Assembly: GCA_030611265.1 (NCBI GenBank)
Contig: JAUWQD010000024.1
Span: 1 to 38,704 of the forward strand
Source: Methanosarcinaceae archaeon
GTDB lineage: Archaea; Halobacteriota; Methanosarcinia; Methanosarcinales; Methanosarcinaceae
Direction: 5' to 3'
DNA: 38,704 bases
Under the pieces are notes generated by a model. That model saw only the letters and a list, made by a program, of their open reading frames with translations, was not told the DNA's origin and did not search any database. Positions 1-7,354 of this stretch are shown in pieces (positions within the stretch are counted from its first letter, which is position 1; the number at the start of each line of letters is the position of its first letter). Position numbers and translations under genes: made by a program.

Positions 1-243
1 GTTATTTGTTGTTCCCGGAATTTCATTGGAAAAAATCATCGAACCTCTTTCTCTGATCTCATCAGGAAATTCAAATGAATTTGTTCTGTCAATGTAACCC
101 AGGGTCAGATCTTCAGGGGATGATAAACCTGTAAGCATTAATGGAACTAATATGATGAGGATAAAAAAAAGCGGGAAGCCTAATGTCATCAATATGAATT
201 CTTTTCTCTTTACTGTTTTCAAGAACTCGTATTTTGCTATCAT
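1..243 (-). CDS. ABC-2 type transporter permease, N-terminal part (runs off the window)
   Basis: This is the first 81 codons of a membrane permease; the gene continues beyond position 1. The protein begins MIAKYEFLKTVKRKEF, which is typical of NatB-like ABC-2 permeases. One strong transmembrane segment (about residues 20-40) follows, then a soluble extracytoplasmic stretch. It starts 11 bases after the stop of the ATPase gene at 255-1157, so the two are almost certainly co-transcribed and form one exporter. The substrate cannot be read from this part; NatAB relatives export Na+ or drugs. The start at 243 is the first ATG after the ATPase stop. Confidence 0.8.
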   Translation of the reverse strand, partial: MIAKYEFLKTVKRKEFILMTLGFPLFFILIILVPLMLTGLSSPEDLTLGYIDRTNSFEFPDEIRERGSMIFSNEIPGTTNN

Positions 244-254
244 TATGGTTTTAT

Positions 255-1157
255 TCAACTGGAGGCCCCCTTGGCAATTTTAATGAAGATCTCATTCAGG
301 GATGGGGTTGATTGTTCAAGGCGCAGGATCCTGACCCTTGGTACAATGTCTTCGATCAGGGATTGGACATCATGTCCCTCTTTTATGAATATCTCAATAT
401 AAGTTCCATGCTTGATGATATTTTCAATCTGGTCGAGTTCTTCAAATGAGCTTATGTTCCCCTCAAATTCCAGGAAAATTGAATTATTGCGGTGTTCATT
501 TTTGATATCCCCGACCTTCCCATAAAGGACGATCATGCCTTTATTGATCATAAGTATGCGATCGCACATGGCTTCTGCCTGTTCCATCATGTGGGTGGAG
601 AGTATGATCGTCTTACCAGCTTTTTTTTGTTGGAGAAGAATGTTCTTGATGATCTGGGTATTTACCGGATCAAGACCTGAGAATGGTTCATCCACGACTA
701 TAAGATCCGGATCATGAATTATGGTGGCAATGAACTGTATCTTTTGCTGCATTCCCTTGGAAAGCTCTTCGATCTTTTTGTCTTTATGCTCCAGCATTTC
801 AACTGACTGCAAGAGACTTTCAGCATTTTCCATGGCCCGGGTTTTTGTCATTCCTTTAAGTTGGGCCAGGTAAACCAGAAGTTCAATGACCTTAGACTTT
901 TTGTAAAGACCGCGCTCTTCTGGTAAATAGCCGATCCTGTCCTTTGAACCAGGATTAAGATTTTTTCCGAATACCTTGATATTTCCTGATTCAGGTTTTA
1001 TGATATCAAGCATCATTCGCAGGGTTGTGGTTTTACCTGCGCCATTGGGACCGAGAAGTCCAAATATTTCTCCTTGATTTACTGAAAACGATATGTTGTC
1101 AATAATCTGTTTATTACTGTATGATTTTGATACGTTTTCGAGTTCTAATATTTTCAT
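255..1157 (-). CDS. ABC transporter ATP-binding protein (NatA-like)
   Basis: This cytoplasmic ATPase subunit powers the permease encoded immediately downstream. Visible motifs are the Walker A GPNGAGKTT near residue 40, the signature ELSKGMQQK near 135, the Walker B LIVVDEPFSGLDP near 155 and the H-loop STHMMEQAE near 190. A C-terminal domain of about 90 residues (DUF4162-like) follows, as in the NatA/CcmA branch. I prefer the ATG at 1157 (protein MKILELENV) over an in-frame TTG at 1166. A gap of about 100 bp separates it from the regulator gene at 1265-1468. That gap is AT-rich and might hold a second promoter. Regulation by the upstream XRE protein is an inference from gene order. Confidence 0.93.
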   Translation of the reverse strand: MKILELENVSKSYSNKQIIDNISFSVNQGEIFGLLGPNGAGKTTTLRMMLDIIKPESGNIKVFGKNLNPGSKDRIGYLPEERGLYKKSKVIELLVYLAQLKGMTKTRAMENAESLLQSVEMLEHKDKKIEELSKGMQQKIQFIATIIHDPDLIVVDEPFSGLDPVNTQIIKNILLQQKKAGKTIILSTHMMEQAEAMCDRILMINKGMIVLYGKVGDIKNEHRNNSIFLEFEGNISSFEELDQIENIIKHGTYIEIFIKEGHDVQSLIEDIVPRVRILRLEQSTPSLNEIFIKIAKGASS

Positions 1158-1264
1158 TGAGATCAATCCATATGCCTTACATGTGTGTTTTTAATTGAAA
1201 TACTTGCGCCAATTAGATTATAATTTAATTTATGTTCACTGACCATAATACTATGAAACAAAAC

Positions 1265-1468
1265 TTAATCGTCGAAGAAAAAGACCTCTTCTATCGTTGA
1301 TTCGAACACTTTCGCTATGTCATATGCAAGTTTCAATGATGGATTATATTTTCCCTTCTCCAAAAAGACAATGGTCTCCCTTCTCACCCCTACTTTATCT
1401 GCAAGATCCTTTTGAGTCAGATCGAACTTTGTCCTTAACTCCTTAATTATAGTTCTCAGCTTATTCAC
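1265..1468 (-). CDS. XRE-family helix-turn-helix transcriptional regulator
   Basis: This 67-residue protein is essentially one DNA-binding domain of the lambda Cro/XRE type. The helix-turn-helix is at about residues 17-38 ([20 protein letters not shown]), followed by the conserved [19 protein letters not shown] segment. It starts with GTG at 1468, and its first eight bases overlap the end of the preceding membrane-protein gene, so translation is probably coupled. Stand-alone regulators of this kind next to DUF2178 proteins and ABC exporters commonly repress their own operon. A 7-bp inverted repeat around the operon TATA box (3957-3995) is a candidate binding site. The fold is certain; the target is inferred. 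Confidence 0.92.
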   Translation of the reverse strand: MNKLRTIIKELRTKFDLTQKDLADKVGVRRETIVFLEKGKYNPSLKLAYDIAKVFESTIEEVFFFDD

Positions 1469-1868
1469 CCGTCTTATTGTAGTACCATTTGAGGGCCAGG
1501 AAAGTGTACAATCCGATAACCCACATTAAAAGGACTCCCTTTACAAATTCATGGGGTGGTGTTAATGAGGGAGATATATTCAATATCCCAAGAAGCATTA
1601 TTATTACAGCCACAAACGTCATTATTCCGTACGCATTATACCCTGCTTTTTCATTGATCCTCACACTTCGCTCATCTTCGATGAAATGATTGACAGGTTT
1701 TGAAGCTATACGCAAACCAACCATAAGCCCCACCAAACCACACGAAATTAAAATAATTCCGATAATAGCAATCTGTTGAACAAATTGTAATATAAATATT
1801 CCAATCAGGATAACTCCTAAGCTGACGCCCATAAATTTTAAGATCCGTCCATCTTTTCTGAATTTCAT
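1461..1868 (-). CDS. DUF2178-like small membrane protein (copy 6 of the tandem array)
   Basis: This is a 135-residue protein with four predicted transmembrane segments. Two are at about residues 11-29 and 33-53, then comes a cytoplasmic loop with the family motif ([20 protein letters not shown]), and two more lie at about 80-98 and 110-128. It ends in WYYNKTGE, like its tandem neighbours. It is the most diverged of the MKFRKD-type copies and lies directly before the XRE regulator, whose GTG start overlaps its end. Its ATG overlaps the upstream gene's stop as ATGA. The function of the family is unknown. Co-occurrence with a regulator and an ABC exporter suggests a membrane stress or export system. 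Confidence 0.85.
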   Translation of the reverse strand: MKFRKDGRILKFMGVSLGVILIGIFILQFVQQIAIIGIILISCGLVGLMVGLRIASKPVNHFIEDERSVRINEKAGYNAYGIMTFVAVIIMLLGILNISPSLTPPHEFVKGVLLMWVIGLYTFLALKWYYNKTGE

Positions 1869-2263
1869 TCCAGACCACCTTTTTTGTTATAGTACCATCT
1901 GAGTGACAAAAAAGAGTATACACCAACGAGCATTATCACGGTACTTGCATCAAGATATTTCACAGACGATGGAGAGGACATTTCAATCATATTAAAAATA
2001 GTAATTATCAAAAGTACCAACCAAAACGCATGATATCCTGCTATAGCGGTATTTTTTTTAATTCTCTCGTCAGGCATAAAATATTCTATGGGTTTTGTGG
2101 AGACGTACAAACCGCTTACTAACAGAACAAATCCCCCAAGAATAAGTCCGCCTCCAATGAAAAACATTGACTTGATAAAAATGGATATAATTGTACCTAA
2201 TAAAATCATACTCAAACTCATTCCAAAGAAGCGTAAAATGTATTTATCTTTTCTGAATTTCAT
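1865..2263 (-). CDS. DUF2178-like small membrane protein (copy 5)
   Basis: This is a 132-residue, four-TM protein starting MKFRKDKYILRFFGM. The open frame extends ten codons further upstream, but the matching start of its paralogs and the TAATG overlap with the preceding stop favour ATG 2263. The central loop carries the shared motif KPIEYFMPDERIKKNT followed by AGYHAFW. It resembles the copies at 2263-2655 and 3107-3505 closely enough that recent tandem duplication is the simplest explanation. No catalytic residues are evident. It is translated within the chain of overlapping genes of this operon. Confidence 0.85.
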   Translation of the reverse strand: MKFRKDKYILRFFGMSLSMILLGTIISIFIKSMFFIGGGLILGGFVLLVSGLYVSTKPIEYFMPDERIKKNTAIAGYHAFWLVLLIITIFNMIEMSSPSSVKYLDASTVIMLVGVYSFLSLRWYYNKKGGLE

Positions 2264-2655
2264 TACAGACCACCTTTTTTGTTGTAGTACCATCGAAGAG
2301 TGTAAAGTGAAAAGATACCTATTATGAAAATCAAAAGGCCTGCATACTTATATTCAATAGATACTGAAGTAAACATGTCAATCAGATTAAGGATAATAAC
2401 AACATTTACCATTATCCAGAATGCATGATAACCTGCCTTGTCCGTATTTTTATTAGTTCTTTCATCAGGCATAAAATATTCTATCGGTTTTGTTGCTACA
2501 TAGACACCAGTAACACTCAACATTGTGCCAACTATAATAAGAATTCTTGCAAAAAATAAAGACGGCATAAAATAACTCAAAAGTATGCCAGTAATTAACA
2601 TCCCTATGGCCATTGACATGGGTATCAAAATATATTTATCTGTCCTAAATTTCAT
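2263..2655 (-). CDS. DUF2178-like small membrane protein (copy 4)
   Basis: This 130-residue protein has four transmembrane helices and the loop motif KPIEYFMPDERTNKNTDK. Its C-terminal half, from the DER loop onward, is nearly identical to copy 2 (3107-3505), including the stretch AGYHAFWIMVNVVIILNL against AGHHAFWIMVNVVIILNL. The two copies are not adjacent: a different paralog (copy 3) lies between them. This points to duplication of a two-gene unit or to gene conversion. Its ATG overlaps the previous stop as ATGA. The function is unknown. Confidence 0.86.
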   Translation of the reverse strand: MKFRTDKYILIPMSMAIGMLITGILLSYFMPSLFFARILIIVGTMLSVTGVYVATKPIEYFMPDERTNKNTDKAGYHAFWIMVNVVIILNLIDMFTSVSIEYKYAGLLIFIIGIFSLYTLRWYYNKKGGL

Positions 2656-3110
2656 TTCATATCACCTTTTTTGTTATAATAAAACGTAAGAGCAACTATA
2701 GAGATTATTGCCACAAATATAATCGACATGTATCTTGAGAAAAGAACAGACATATCTTCGGGACGGCTAAAGATCAAGAAAAAATCACCCATATTAATAG
2801 AATTCGAAGACCAACTCACATCCATCAGCAAAAGCAATGTCACGTAGGCAAGAATTATTCCAAATGTACTTGACTGAACTTTCATGTCGCGTTTCATTGT
2901 ACGCTCATCGGGCATTGACTCTGATTCAGGGGTTCTTGATAGATATAACCCTATTATAAGAATTATTATCCCCGCCCCCATCATCGAAACACCGGGGGTC
3001 GCCGTCCCCGAATATGGAATTATCTTCAACATTTCAGCTAAGCCAATCATGATGTTGACAAGCCCCAGCACCACCAAAACCGTATACCTTTTATTGTTGA
3101 TCAATTTCAT
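2652..3110 (-). CDS. DUF2178-like small membrane protein (copy 3, diverged)
   Basis: This 152-residue protein has four predicted transmembrane segments. It keeps the general layout and the loop motif (SESMPDERTMKRDMK) but not the MKFRKDKYIL start; it begins MKLINNKRYTVLVVLG. The third and fourth helices are separated by a longer external loop (about residues 96-120) than in the neighbours. It ends FYYNKKGDMK, matching the array consensus YYNKKG. ATGA overlaps link it to the genes on both sides. The function is unknown. Confidence 0.84.
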   Translation of the reverse strand: MKLINNKRYTVLVVLGLVNIMIGLAEMLKIIPYSGTATPGVSMMGAGIIILIIGLYLSRTPESESMPDERTMKRDMKVQSSTFGIILAYVTLLLLMDVSWSSNSINMGDFFLIFSRPEDMSVLFSRYMSIIFVAIISIVALTFYYNKKGDMK

Positions 3111-3505
3111 TCCAGATCACCTTTTTTGCCATAAAACCATCCAAGAATCCAAAATGAATAGATACCTATAAAGAGAATCAAAAGACCTGCAATATTATAT
3201 TCAATAGATACTGAAGTAAACATGTCAATCAGATTAAGGATAATAACAACATTTACCATTATCCAGAATGCATGATGGCCTGCCTTATCCGTATTTTTAT
3301 TAATCCTCTCATCAGGCATAAAATATTCTATCGGTTTTGTTGCTGCATAAACACCCATAACACTCAATATCATGCCAGCCATGATAAGGCCAACTCCGGC
3401 AAAAAATAAAGACGGCATAAGATAACTCAAAAGTATGCCAGCAATTACCATCCCTATACTCATTAACATGGGTCTCAAAATGTATTTATCTCTCCTAAAT
3501 TTCAT
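3107..3505 (-). CDS. DUF2178-like small membrane protein (copy 2)
   Basis: This 132-residue, four-TM protein starts MKFRRDKYILRPMLMSIGM and carries KPIEYFMPDERINKNTDK in the central loop. It is a close paralog of copy 4 (2263-2655). It follows copy 1 after a gap of 18 bases and overlaps copy 3 by ATGA at its end. Strong identity with a non-neighbouring copy makes this stretch prone to recombination. The function is unknown. Confidence 0.85.
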   Translation of the reverse strand: MKFRRDKYILRPMLMSIGMVIAGILLSYLMPSLFFAGVGLIMAGMILSVMGVYAATKPIEYFMPDERINKNTDKAGHHAFWIMVNVVIILNLIDMFTSVSIEYNIAGLLILFIGIYSFWILGWFYGKKGDLE

Positions 3506-3523
3506 TCCAGATCACCTTTTTAG

Positions 3524-3910
3524 TTAGAAACCAATTTCGTCTTTCATTTTCGTATAATAGATTTGAAGTGCGATCTTTGATACTAACATGACAGCCAGTA
3601 AAATAGCTAATACTTCGAAAACATCAAAAAGTGTTGGAAGAAAATGCAACAATATTGTCAATACTCCAATTGATATGATAGAAAGATACAATGCAATATC
3701 CGAAGACATGCCGGAAATTTTCTTGACCATTTCGTCTTTTATGGGGTCATCTTTTATTATTGTTTTTCGCATAATGTAACTTATAGATAATCCAATTACA
3801 GCAGCAGCCATCATACCTCCCCCGACGATATCACCATAAGAATATAGGACAACGGCAGCAAATCCAAAAATTGCACCCAATATCAAATGTATCTTGTTAA
3901 ATTTCTTCAT
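3524..3910 (-). CDS. DUF2178-like small membrane protein (copy 1, first gene of the operon)
   Basis: This is a 128-residue membrane protein with two N-terminal and two C-terminal hydrophobic helices around a charged loop (KDDPIKDEMVKKISG). The loop matches the position but not the exact sequence of the DER loop in the other copies. It is therefore the most distant member of the array, and DUF2178 membership is tentative here. A strong ribosome-binding site (AAGGGGG, about seven bases from the ATG) precedes it. That fits its place as the first gene after the promoter at 3945-3998. Confidence 0.8.
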   Translation of the reverse strand: MKKFNKIHLILGAIFGFAAVVLYSYGDIVGGGMMAAAVIGLSISYIMRKTIIKDDPIKDEMVKKISGMSSDIALYLSIISIGVLTILLHFLPTLFDVFEVLAILLAVMLVSKIALQIYYTKMKDEIGF

Positions 3911-3944
3911 TATTAATCCCCCTTGTTTAATTTACTCTAAGTGT

Positions 3945-3998
3945 ATGTTAACTATATCTAACACCAAACTATTTAAAATGACCGATTTTGTTAGAAAT
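3945..3998 (-). promoter_or_regulatory. Promoter of the DUF2178/XRE/ABC operon with a possible operator
   Basis: On the minus strand a TATA-like ATTTTAAATAG lies at about 3980-3970, placing transcription start near 3948. It is bracketed by a perfect 7-bp inverted repeat, TCTAACA at 3957-3963 and TGTTAGA at 3989-3995. A repressor bound there would cover both the BRE/TATA region and the start site. The XRE protein of the same operon is the obvious candidate, but this is inference. Confidence 0.55.
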
Positions 3999-4105
3999 AT
4001 GCAACATACCATGAGTATATGCACAGTCGCAATACACAAAACAGCCACATTCTGCAACATCAACAGCATAAAATAGGATTAAATCATCCATCACACCCGA
4101 TACAA

Positions 4106-5512
4106 ATGGAAAACAACCCTGACCCAAAATACAAATGGAGAGCCATGCTGACAGTGTCGATCGGCATATTCATGGCAACCCTTGACGGCAGCATCGTAAA
4201 CATTGCACTGCCCACACTGACCAGATTATTCGACACCGATATCCCCACCGCTTCATGGGTCATACTTTCCTACCTGCTCACCATAACAATATTTCTCCTG
4301 ACACTTGGACGGCTTTCAGACATGTATGGCCGTAAAAAAGTGTTTGCAGGAGGCTTATTGGTATTCAGTTTCGGATCAGCTCTTTGCAGTCTGTCCACAT
4401 CAGTCGGGCAGTTGGTAGCCTTCAGGGTTGTACAGGGCTTTGGTGCCGCCATGATAATGGCTACGAGTACTGCAATTGTCACATTCGCATTCCCACATAC
4501 CGAAAGAGGAAAAGCAATGGGGATCATCGGTACTGTGGTAAGCATAGGTTCCATGGCAGGTCCTGCCCTTGGAGGATTCCTGATCGACCTGATCGGATGG
4601 CAGAGTATATTCTACATCAATGTCCCGATCGGCATTTTCGCAGCTGCATATTCATGGAAAGTACTCGAATCCGAAGAAGTTCACAAAGGACAGAAATTCG
4701 ACATACCAGGTGCATTTTTCATGTTCATAAGTGTGACATCATTGATGCTCGCCATAACACAGGGACAGGGAATGGGCTGGAACTCACCCCTGATAATTGG
4801 CCTGTTCACCATTTTTGCATTCGCTCTGATAATATTCCTGTACATAGAAAACAAAGCTATCCAACCGATGGTAGAACTTCACCTGTTCAAGAATCGCCCA
4901 TTCTCAGCATCCAATACAAGCAGTTTTTTGAGTTTTGTGGCAATGTTTGTGATAATACTTATGATGCCATATTACCTGGAAGAGGTCTTGAATTACAGCA
5001 CCATCCATGTTGGAATGACCCTCATAGCGATCCCGCTTGTAATGGCAGTTGTGGCACCCGTTAGCGGGTGGCTATCCGATAAAACAAATTCGTTCACACT
5101 AAGCAGTCTGGGCATGGTAATCACCTGTATTGCCCTTTACATGCTTGGCAATCTTAATCAGAATTCGACCCAGCTTGACATTGTTATCGGTCTTGGTCTG
5201 GTAGGATTGGGCATGGGCTTGTTCCATTCACCCAACAACAGCATCGTTATGGGCTCCGTTCCGGTTAACCGACTGGGGATTGCAGGCAGTTTGCTCGCAA
5301 TTATGCGTAACCTTGGCATGGTCACCGGAATAGCCATATCCAGTGCCGTATTCACAAGAGGACTCCAATTGAACGAGGCACTGGGAATATCATACATTCC
5401 TGCGTTTTTGAGTGGATATCACGATGCATTCATGGTTGCTGTGGCAATCTGTGCCCTGGGTGTTCTGACCTCGCTAGTGCGAGGGGACGGGCATGGAACT
5501 AATGAGGATTGA
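4106..5512 (+). CDS. MFS transporter, DHA2 (EmrB/QacA-like) family, 14 TM segments
   Basis: This is a 468-residue integral membrane exporter driven by the proton gradient. Motif A is GRLSDMYGRKK near residue 70. Motif C (GPALGGFLID) lies near residue 150 at the end of TM5, as in drug:H+ antiporters. The early DGSIVNIALPTL segment in TM1 is the DHA2-type motif D. The open frame extends 29 codons upstream, but that extension is polar and unlike the family, so ATG 4106 is preferred. It is transcribed away from the DUF2178 operon. Export of toxic compounds or antibiotics is likely from the family; the substrate is unknown. Confidence 0.92.
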   Translation: MENNPDPKYKWRAMLTVSIGIFMATLDGSIVNIALPTLTRLFDTDIPTASWVILSYLLTITIFLLTLGRLSDMYGRKKVFAGGLLVFSFGSALCSLSTSVGQLVAFRVVQGFGAAMIMATSTAIVTFAFPHTERGKAMGIIGTVVSIGSMAGPALGGFLIDLIGWQSIFYINVPIGIFAAAYSWKVLESEEVHKGQKFDIPGAFFMFISVTSLMLAITQGQGMGWNSPLIIGLFTIFAFALIIFLYIENKAIQPMVELHLFKNRPFSASNTSSFLSFVAMFVIILMMPYYLEEVLNYSTIHVGMTLIAIPLVMAVVAPVSGWLSDKTNSFTLSSLGMVITCIALYMLGNLNQNSTQLDIVIGLGLVGLGMGLFHSPNNSIVMGSVPVNRLGIAGSLLAIMRNLGMVTGIAISSAVFTRGLQLNEALGISYIPAFLSGYHDAFMVAVAICALGVLTSLVRGDGHGTNED

Positions 5513-5547
5513 AAAAAATATGCAAGCCCATGTTGGAAATGATCTGA

Positions 5548-6107
5548 TTATCTATCAAGGTCTTTAGTTTCACTTTGTTCCATCATTTTAAATATCGGAT
5601 GCATATCAAGATACATTTTTGGGTAATCATTGGATCGATACTTTTCAACAACTCCAAAACCAAGTTTCTCGTAAAAGGTTATTGATTCAAGTTTGGAATC
5701 CACTGTGAGATATCGGCATCCTATTATCTCAGAAACAGACATGGCTATACCAATCGCCGCTAAAACTGAAAATCGCCCAAAGCCATTTCGTTCATATTCC
5801 TTATCAACCGCAAGTCTTGCAATCTTAATACTGGGATATTTTCGATAGGGATAGCCATCAACACTATCATATTCATTGATTGCCTGAACCTCAATAGTAT
5901 CAGCAACCATCGAAAAATATCCAATGATATTCCCATCGGAAAGACACAGGTATGTTCTGCTTATTAGATTCGCCTGATCCCTCAATGAATCGTTTTTCAA
6001 AAATCATTTAGGTCGGCATTTGTAGATTTAAAAGAAACAAGGTCATGCCCCTCGCTCAAGGACACAATTTCAGGTTCATCTCGAAAAATTGGTACAACCC
6101 CTATCAA
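5548..6107 (-). pseudogene. GNAT N-acetyltransferase (TacT-like toxin type), split by a one-base frameshift
   Basis: Two adjacent reading frames together make one GNAT-family protein. The first runs from a TTG at 6107 to a TGA at 5997 (36 residues, ending NADLNDF). The second continues in the next frame from 6000 to 5548 (LKNDSLRDQANLISRTYL onward). The join falls in a run of five T; six would give the family's LNDFLKND. The second part has the acetyl-CoA site (VDKEYERNGFG, near residue 67 of that part) and the C-terminal FYEKLGF. Its TTG overlaps the stop of the small gene at 6104-6253, an arrangement seen in acetyltransferase toxin-antitoxin pairs. It may be inactive, wrongly assembled, or read by a -1 slip. 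Confidence 0.75.
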
Positions 6108-6253
6108 TCTTTAAAATTTGTTTTATAGATACGTCTGGCTTCTTTGAACATTTCGACCTGCTCTTTGGTAACCTTTGGGTGCTTTCTGTCTTCCCAGAAC
6201 CGCTTTGCGTCTTCACCCTCTAAGACCAATCCAAGTTCTATAGGTTTTGCCAT
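6104..6253 (-). CDS. Small protein paired with the GNAT gene (antitoxin-like)
   Basis: This 49-residue open frame (MAKPIELGLVLEGEDAKRFW and onward, ending YKTNFKD) precedes and overlaps the GNAT gene by TTGA. It is charged, with no membrane segment; helices are likely in RFWEDRKHPKVTKEQVEMF. I recall similar short proteins ahead of GNAT genes in archaea, but cannot name a family. The start ATG follows GAGAG by six bases, and a TATA-like element lies about 50 bases upstream. An antitoxin or partner role is inferred from position only. Confidence 0.7.
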   Translation of the reverse strand: MAKPIELGLVLEGEDAKRFWEDRKHPKVTKEQVEMFKEARRIYKTNFKD

Positions 6254-6289
6254 CGTTTATCTCTCAAGTTGTAACAATTAATCTTATGG

Positions 6290-6312
6290 TTCTACGCATA
6301 TATTTATTCTTT
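6290..6312 (-). promoter_or_regulatory. Probable promoter of the small gene/GNAT pair
   Basis: On the minus strand AATAAATATATG (about 6308-6297) resembles an archaeal TATA box. A start site about 25 bases on gives a leader of about 25 bases before ATG 6253. Confidence 0.45.
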
Positions 6313-6451
6313 GCCATGATACTTGACAGTCAAAACATTCGGGATTACACAATGCACAATTTGACAAATTTTATATAGTTATGGCGTTTTACGGGTTTAA
6401 GAAGTTTTTCTGCACCCCCCGCTCCGTCTGAATGTTGGTGTTTGGCTATGT

Positions 6452-6724
6452 GTGGCGGCTTTCATTCTATTTGATTTGGCATATCATTTGGGGCGGGATT
6501 TTGTTGGAGCCTTAGATTTAAATGGTGTGAATAAAGGAGTATTCATAACGACATCAAAATTTCCTAAAAATTCAGACGATCTCGTTTCTAGAAGTCATAA
6601 AAGTATAAAATTAGTTGATGGAGGATATTTAGTTCAGTTAATGATCGATCATGATCTGGGTGTTGATACAGAAAAGATATACAAGATTAAAAGAATTGAT
6701 TCTGACTTTTTCCCCGAAGAATGA
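6452..6724 (+). pseudogene. C-terminal remnant of an Mrr-type restriction endonuclease
   Basis: The 90 codons end in a clear Mrr C-terminal segment: FVGALDLNGVNKGVFITTSKF, then an IKLVDGGYLVQLMIDHDLGV segment. This matches the last helices of the Mrr catalytic (PD-(D/E)XK) domain. The catalytic D and ExK residues, which lie N-terminal to this part, are absent. The bases upstream (6360-6450) carry no recognisable coding sequence. The first dozen codons (MAAFILFDLAYHL) look like non-homologous sequence that happens to be open. It is a dead fragment of a methylation-dependent restriction enzyme. It abuts a MntA remnant on the opposite strand. Confidence 0.75.
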
Positions 6725-6738
6725 AATATGACAATTGT

Positions 6739-6813
6739 TCAGACATAAACAACCTCTTTCAGTATCCGCTCGCCAATCCTGAGTCTTAATTTATATTTCA
6801 TGACAAGATCAAT
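6739..6813 (-). pseudogene. Remnant of a MntA nucleotidyltransferase 3' end
   Basis: The 24 codons read IDLVMKYKLRLRIGERILKE and VVYV before the stop. They align with the C-terminus of the intact MntA at 24224-24517 ([20 protein letters not shown], then VVYV). The overlapping ATGTCTGA that begins HepT in the intact pair is also kept here, followed by about five further codons. So a second MntA/HepT pair once stood here and has been almost wholly deleted. Confidence 0.75.
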
Positions 6814-6941
6814 TTAAATTCTGAATCAATTTGCCATATATGATCATGAGTCTATAATTAATTGGCAACGCAGGAACGCGCCGCCTGACGGCGGTTAAAT
6901 TGGATTTATTTTCAACTAAACGAATATTGAAAACAAAAAAC

Positions 6942-7056
6942 GCCGAGGTTGGGATTCGAACCCAAGCATCCCGTCAGGGAAAACAAGTCTCGAGCCTGCC
7001 GCGTATAGACTCCAAGGTGAAATCACCTTTGGATTAGTCCGCTCTGCCACCTCGGC
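6942..7056 (-). tRNA. tRNA-Ser (CGA) with an insertion (possible non-canonical intron) in the D-arm region
   Basis: On the minus strand the acceptor GCCGAGG (7056-7050) pairs with CCTCGGC (6948-6942). The T arm is TTGGG-TTCGAAT-CCCAA. The anticodon arm is GCAGG-CTCGAGA-CTTGT with anticodon CGA, and a long variable arm (TTTTCCCTGACGGGATGC) marks a type II tRNA. The gene is 115 bases, about 27-30 more than a type II tRNA needs. The excess lies in the D loop around 7037-7006. It folds as a hairpin with stem CCAA(A)GGTGA / TCACCTTGG, next to GACT/AGTC pairing with a three-base bulge, reminiscent of a splicing-endonuclease site. The exact exon ends are not settled. Confidence 0.75.
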
Positions 7057-7089
7057 AAATGTTTATCTGAGATTTGACTTTTGAAGGTC

Positions 7090-7110
7090 TTAATCTATTA
7101 TATAGGTATC
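7090..7110 (-). promoter_or_regulatory. TATA box of the tRNA-Ser gene
   Basis: On the minus strand CTATATAATAG (about 7104-7094) sits about 42 bases before the tRNA 5' end, a suitable distance for a short-leader precursor. Confidence 0.55.
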
Positions 7111-7267
7111 GAGAATAAATGGTACTGTCAAATAACGTCATGAAGCCTCTTGATTTACATTTATTGCATGTTTTTACTCATGAGTATTTTTGTCATTCGA
7201 TAAATGAAAACCATTTCAATTAACTGGAAGGGGGTCAATACATCGTGAACTCATCGAATAAACCTTT

Positions 7268-7347
7268 CAAATGTTATTTGCATTTTCGGTCAACGTTGTG
7301 ACGGCACACCCAATTTCGGCGGAGTTAAGGTTGCCAAATGTTATTTG
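7268..7347. repeat. Pair of 13-bp near-palindromes CAAATGTTATTTG
   Basis: Two identical copies (7268-7280 and 7335-7347) lie 67 bp apart just downstream of mfnF. The rest of the 7057-7354 intergenic stretch holds only the tRNA promoter. The role is unknown; they may be operator half-sites or transcript-end structures. Confidence 0.5.
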
Positions 7348-7354
7348 GTTTTCA

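Noticed and set aside
1672-1926. 84-codon frame spanning the junction of two DUF2178 genes
   Set aside because: It is out of frame with both paralogs and has a composition unlike a protein.
4384-5064. 226-codon frame inside the MFS gene
   Set aside because: It is an out-of-frame shadow rich in Cys/His/Arg with no membrane character; the MFS frame has all family motifs.
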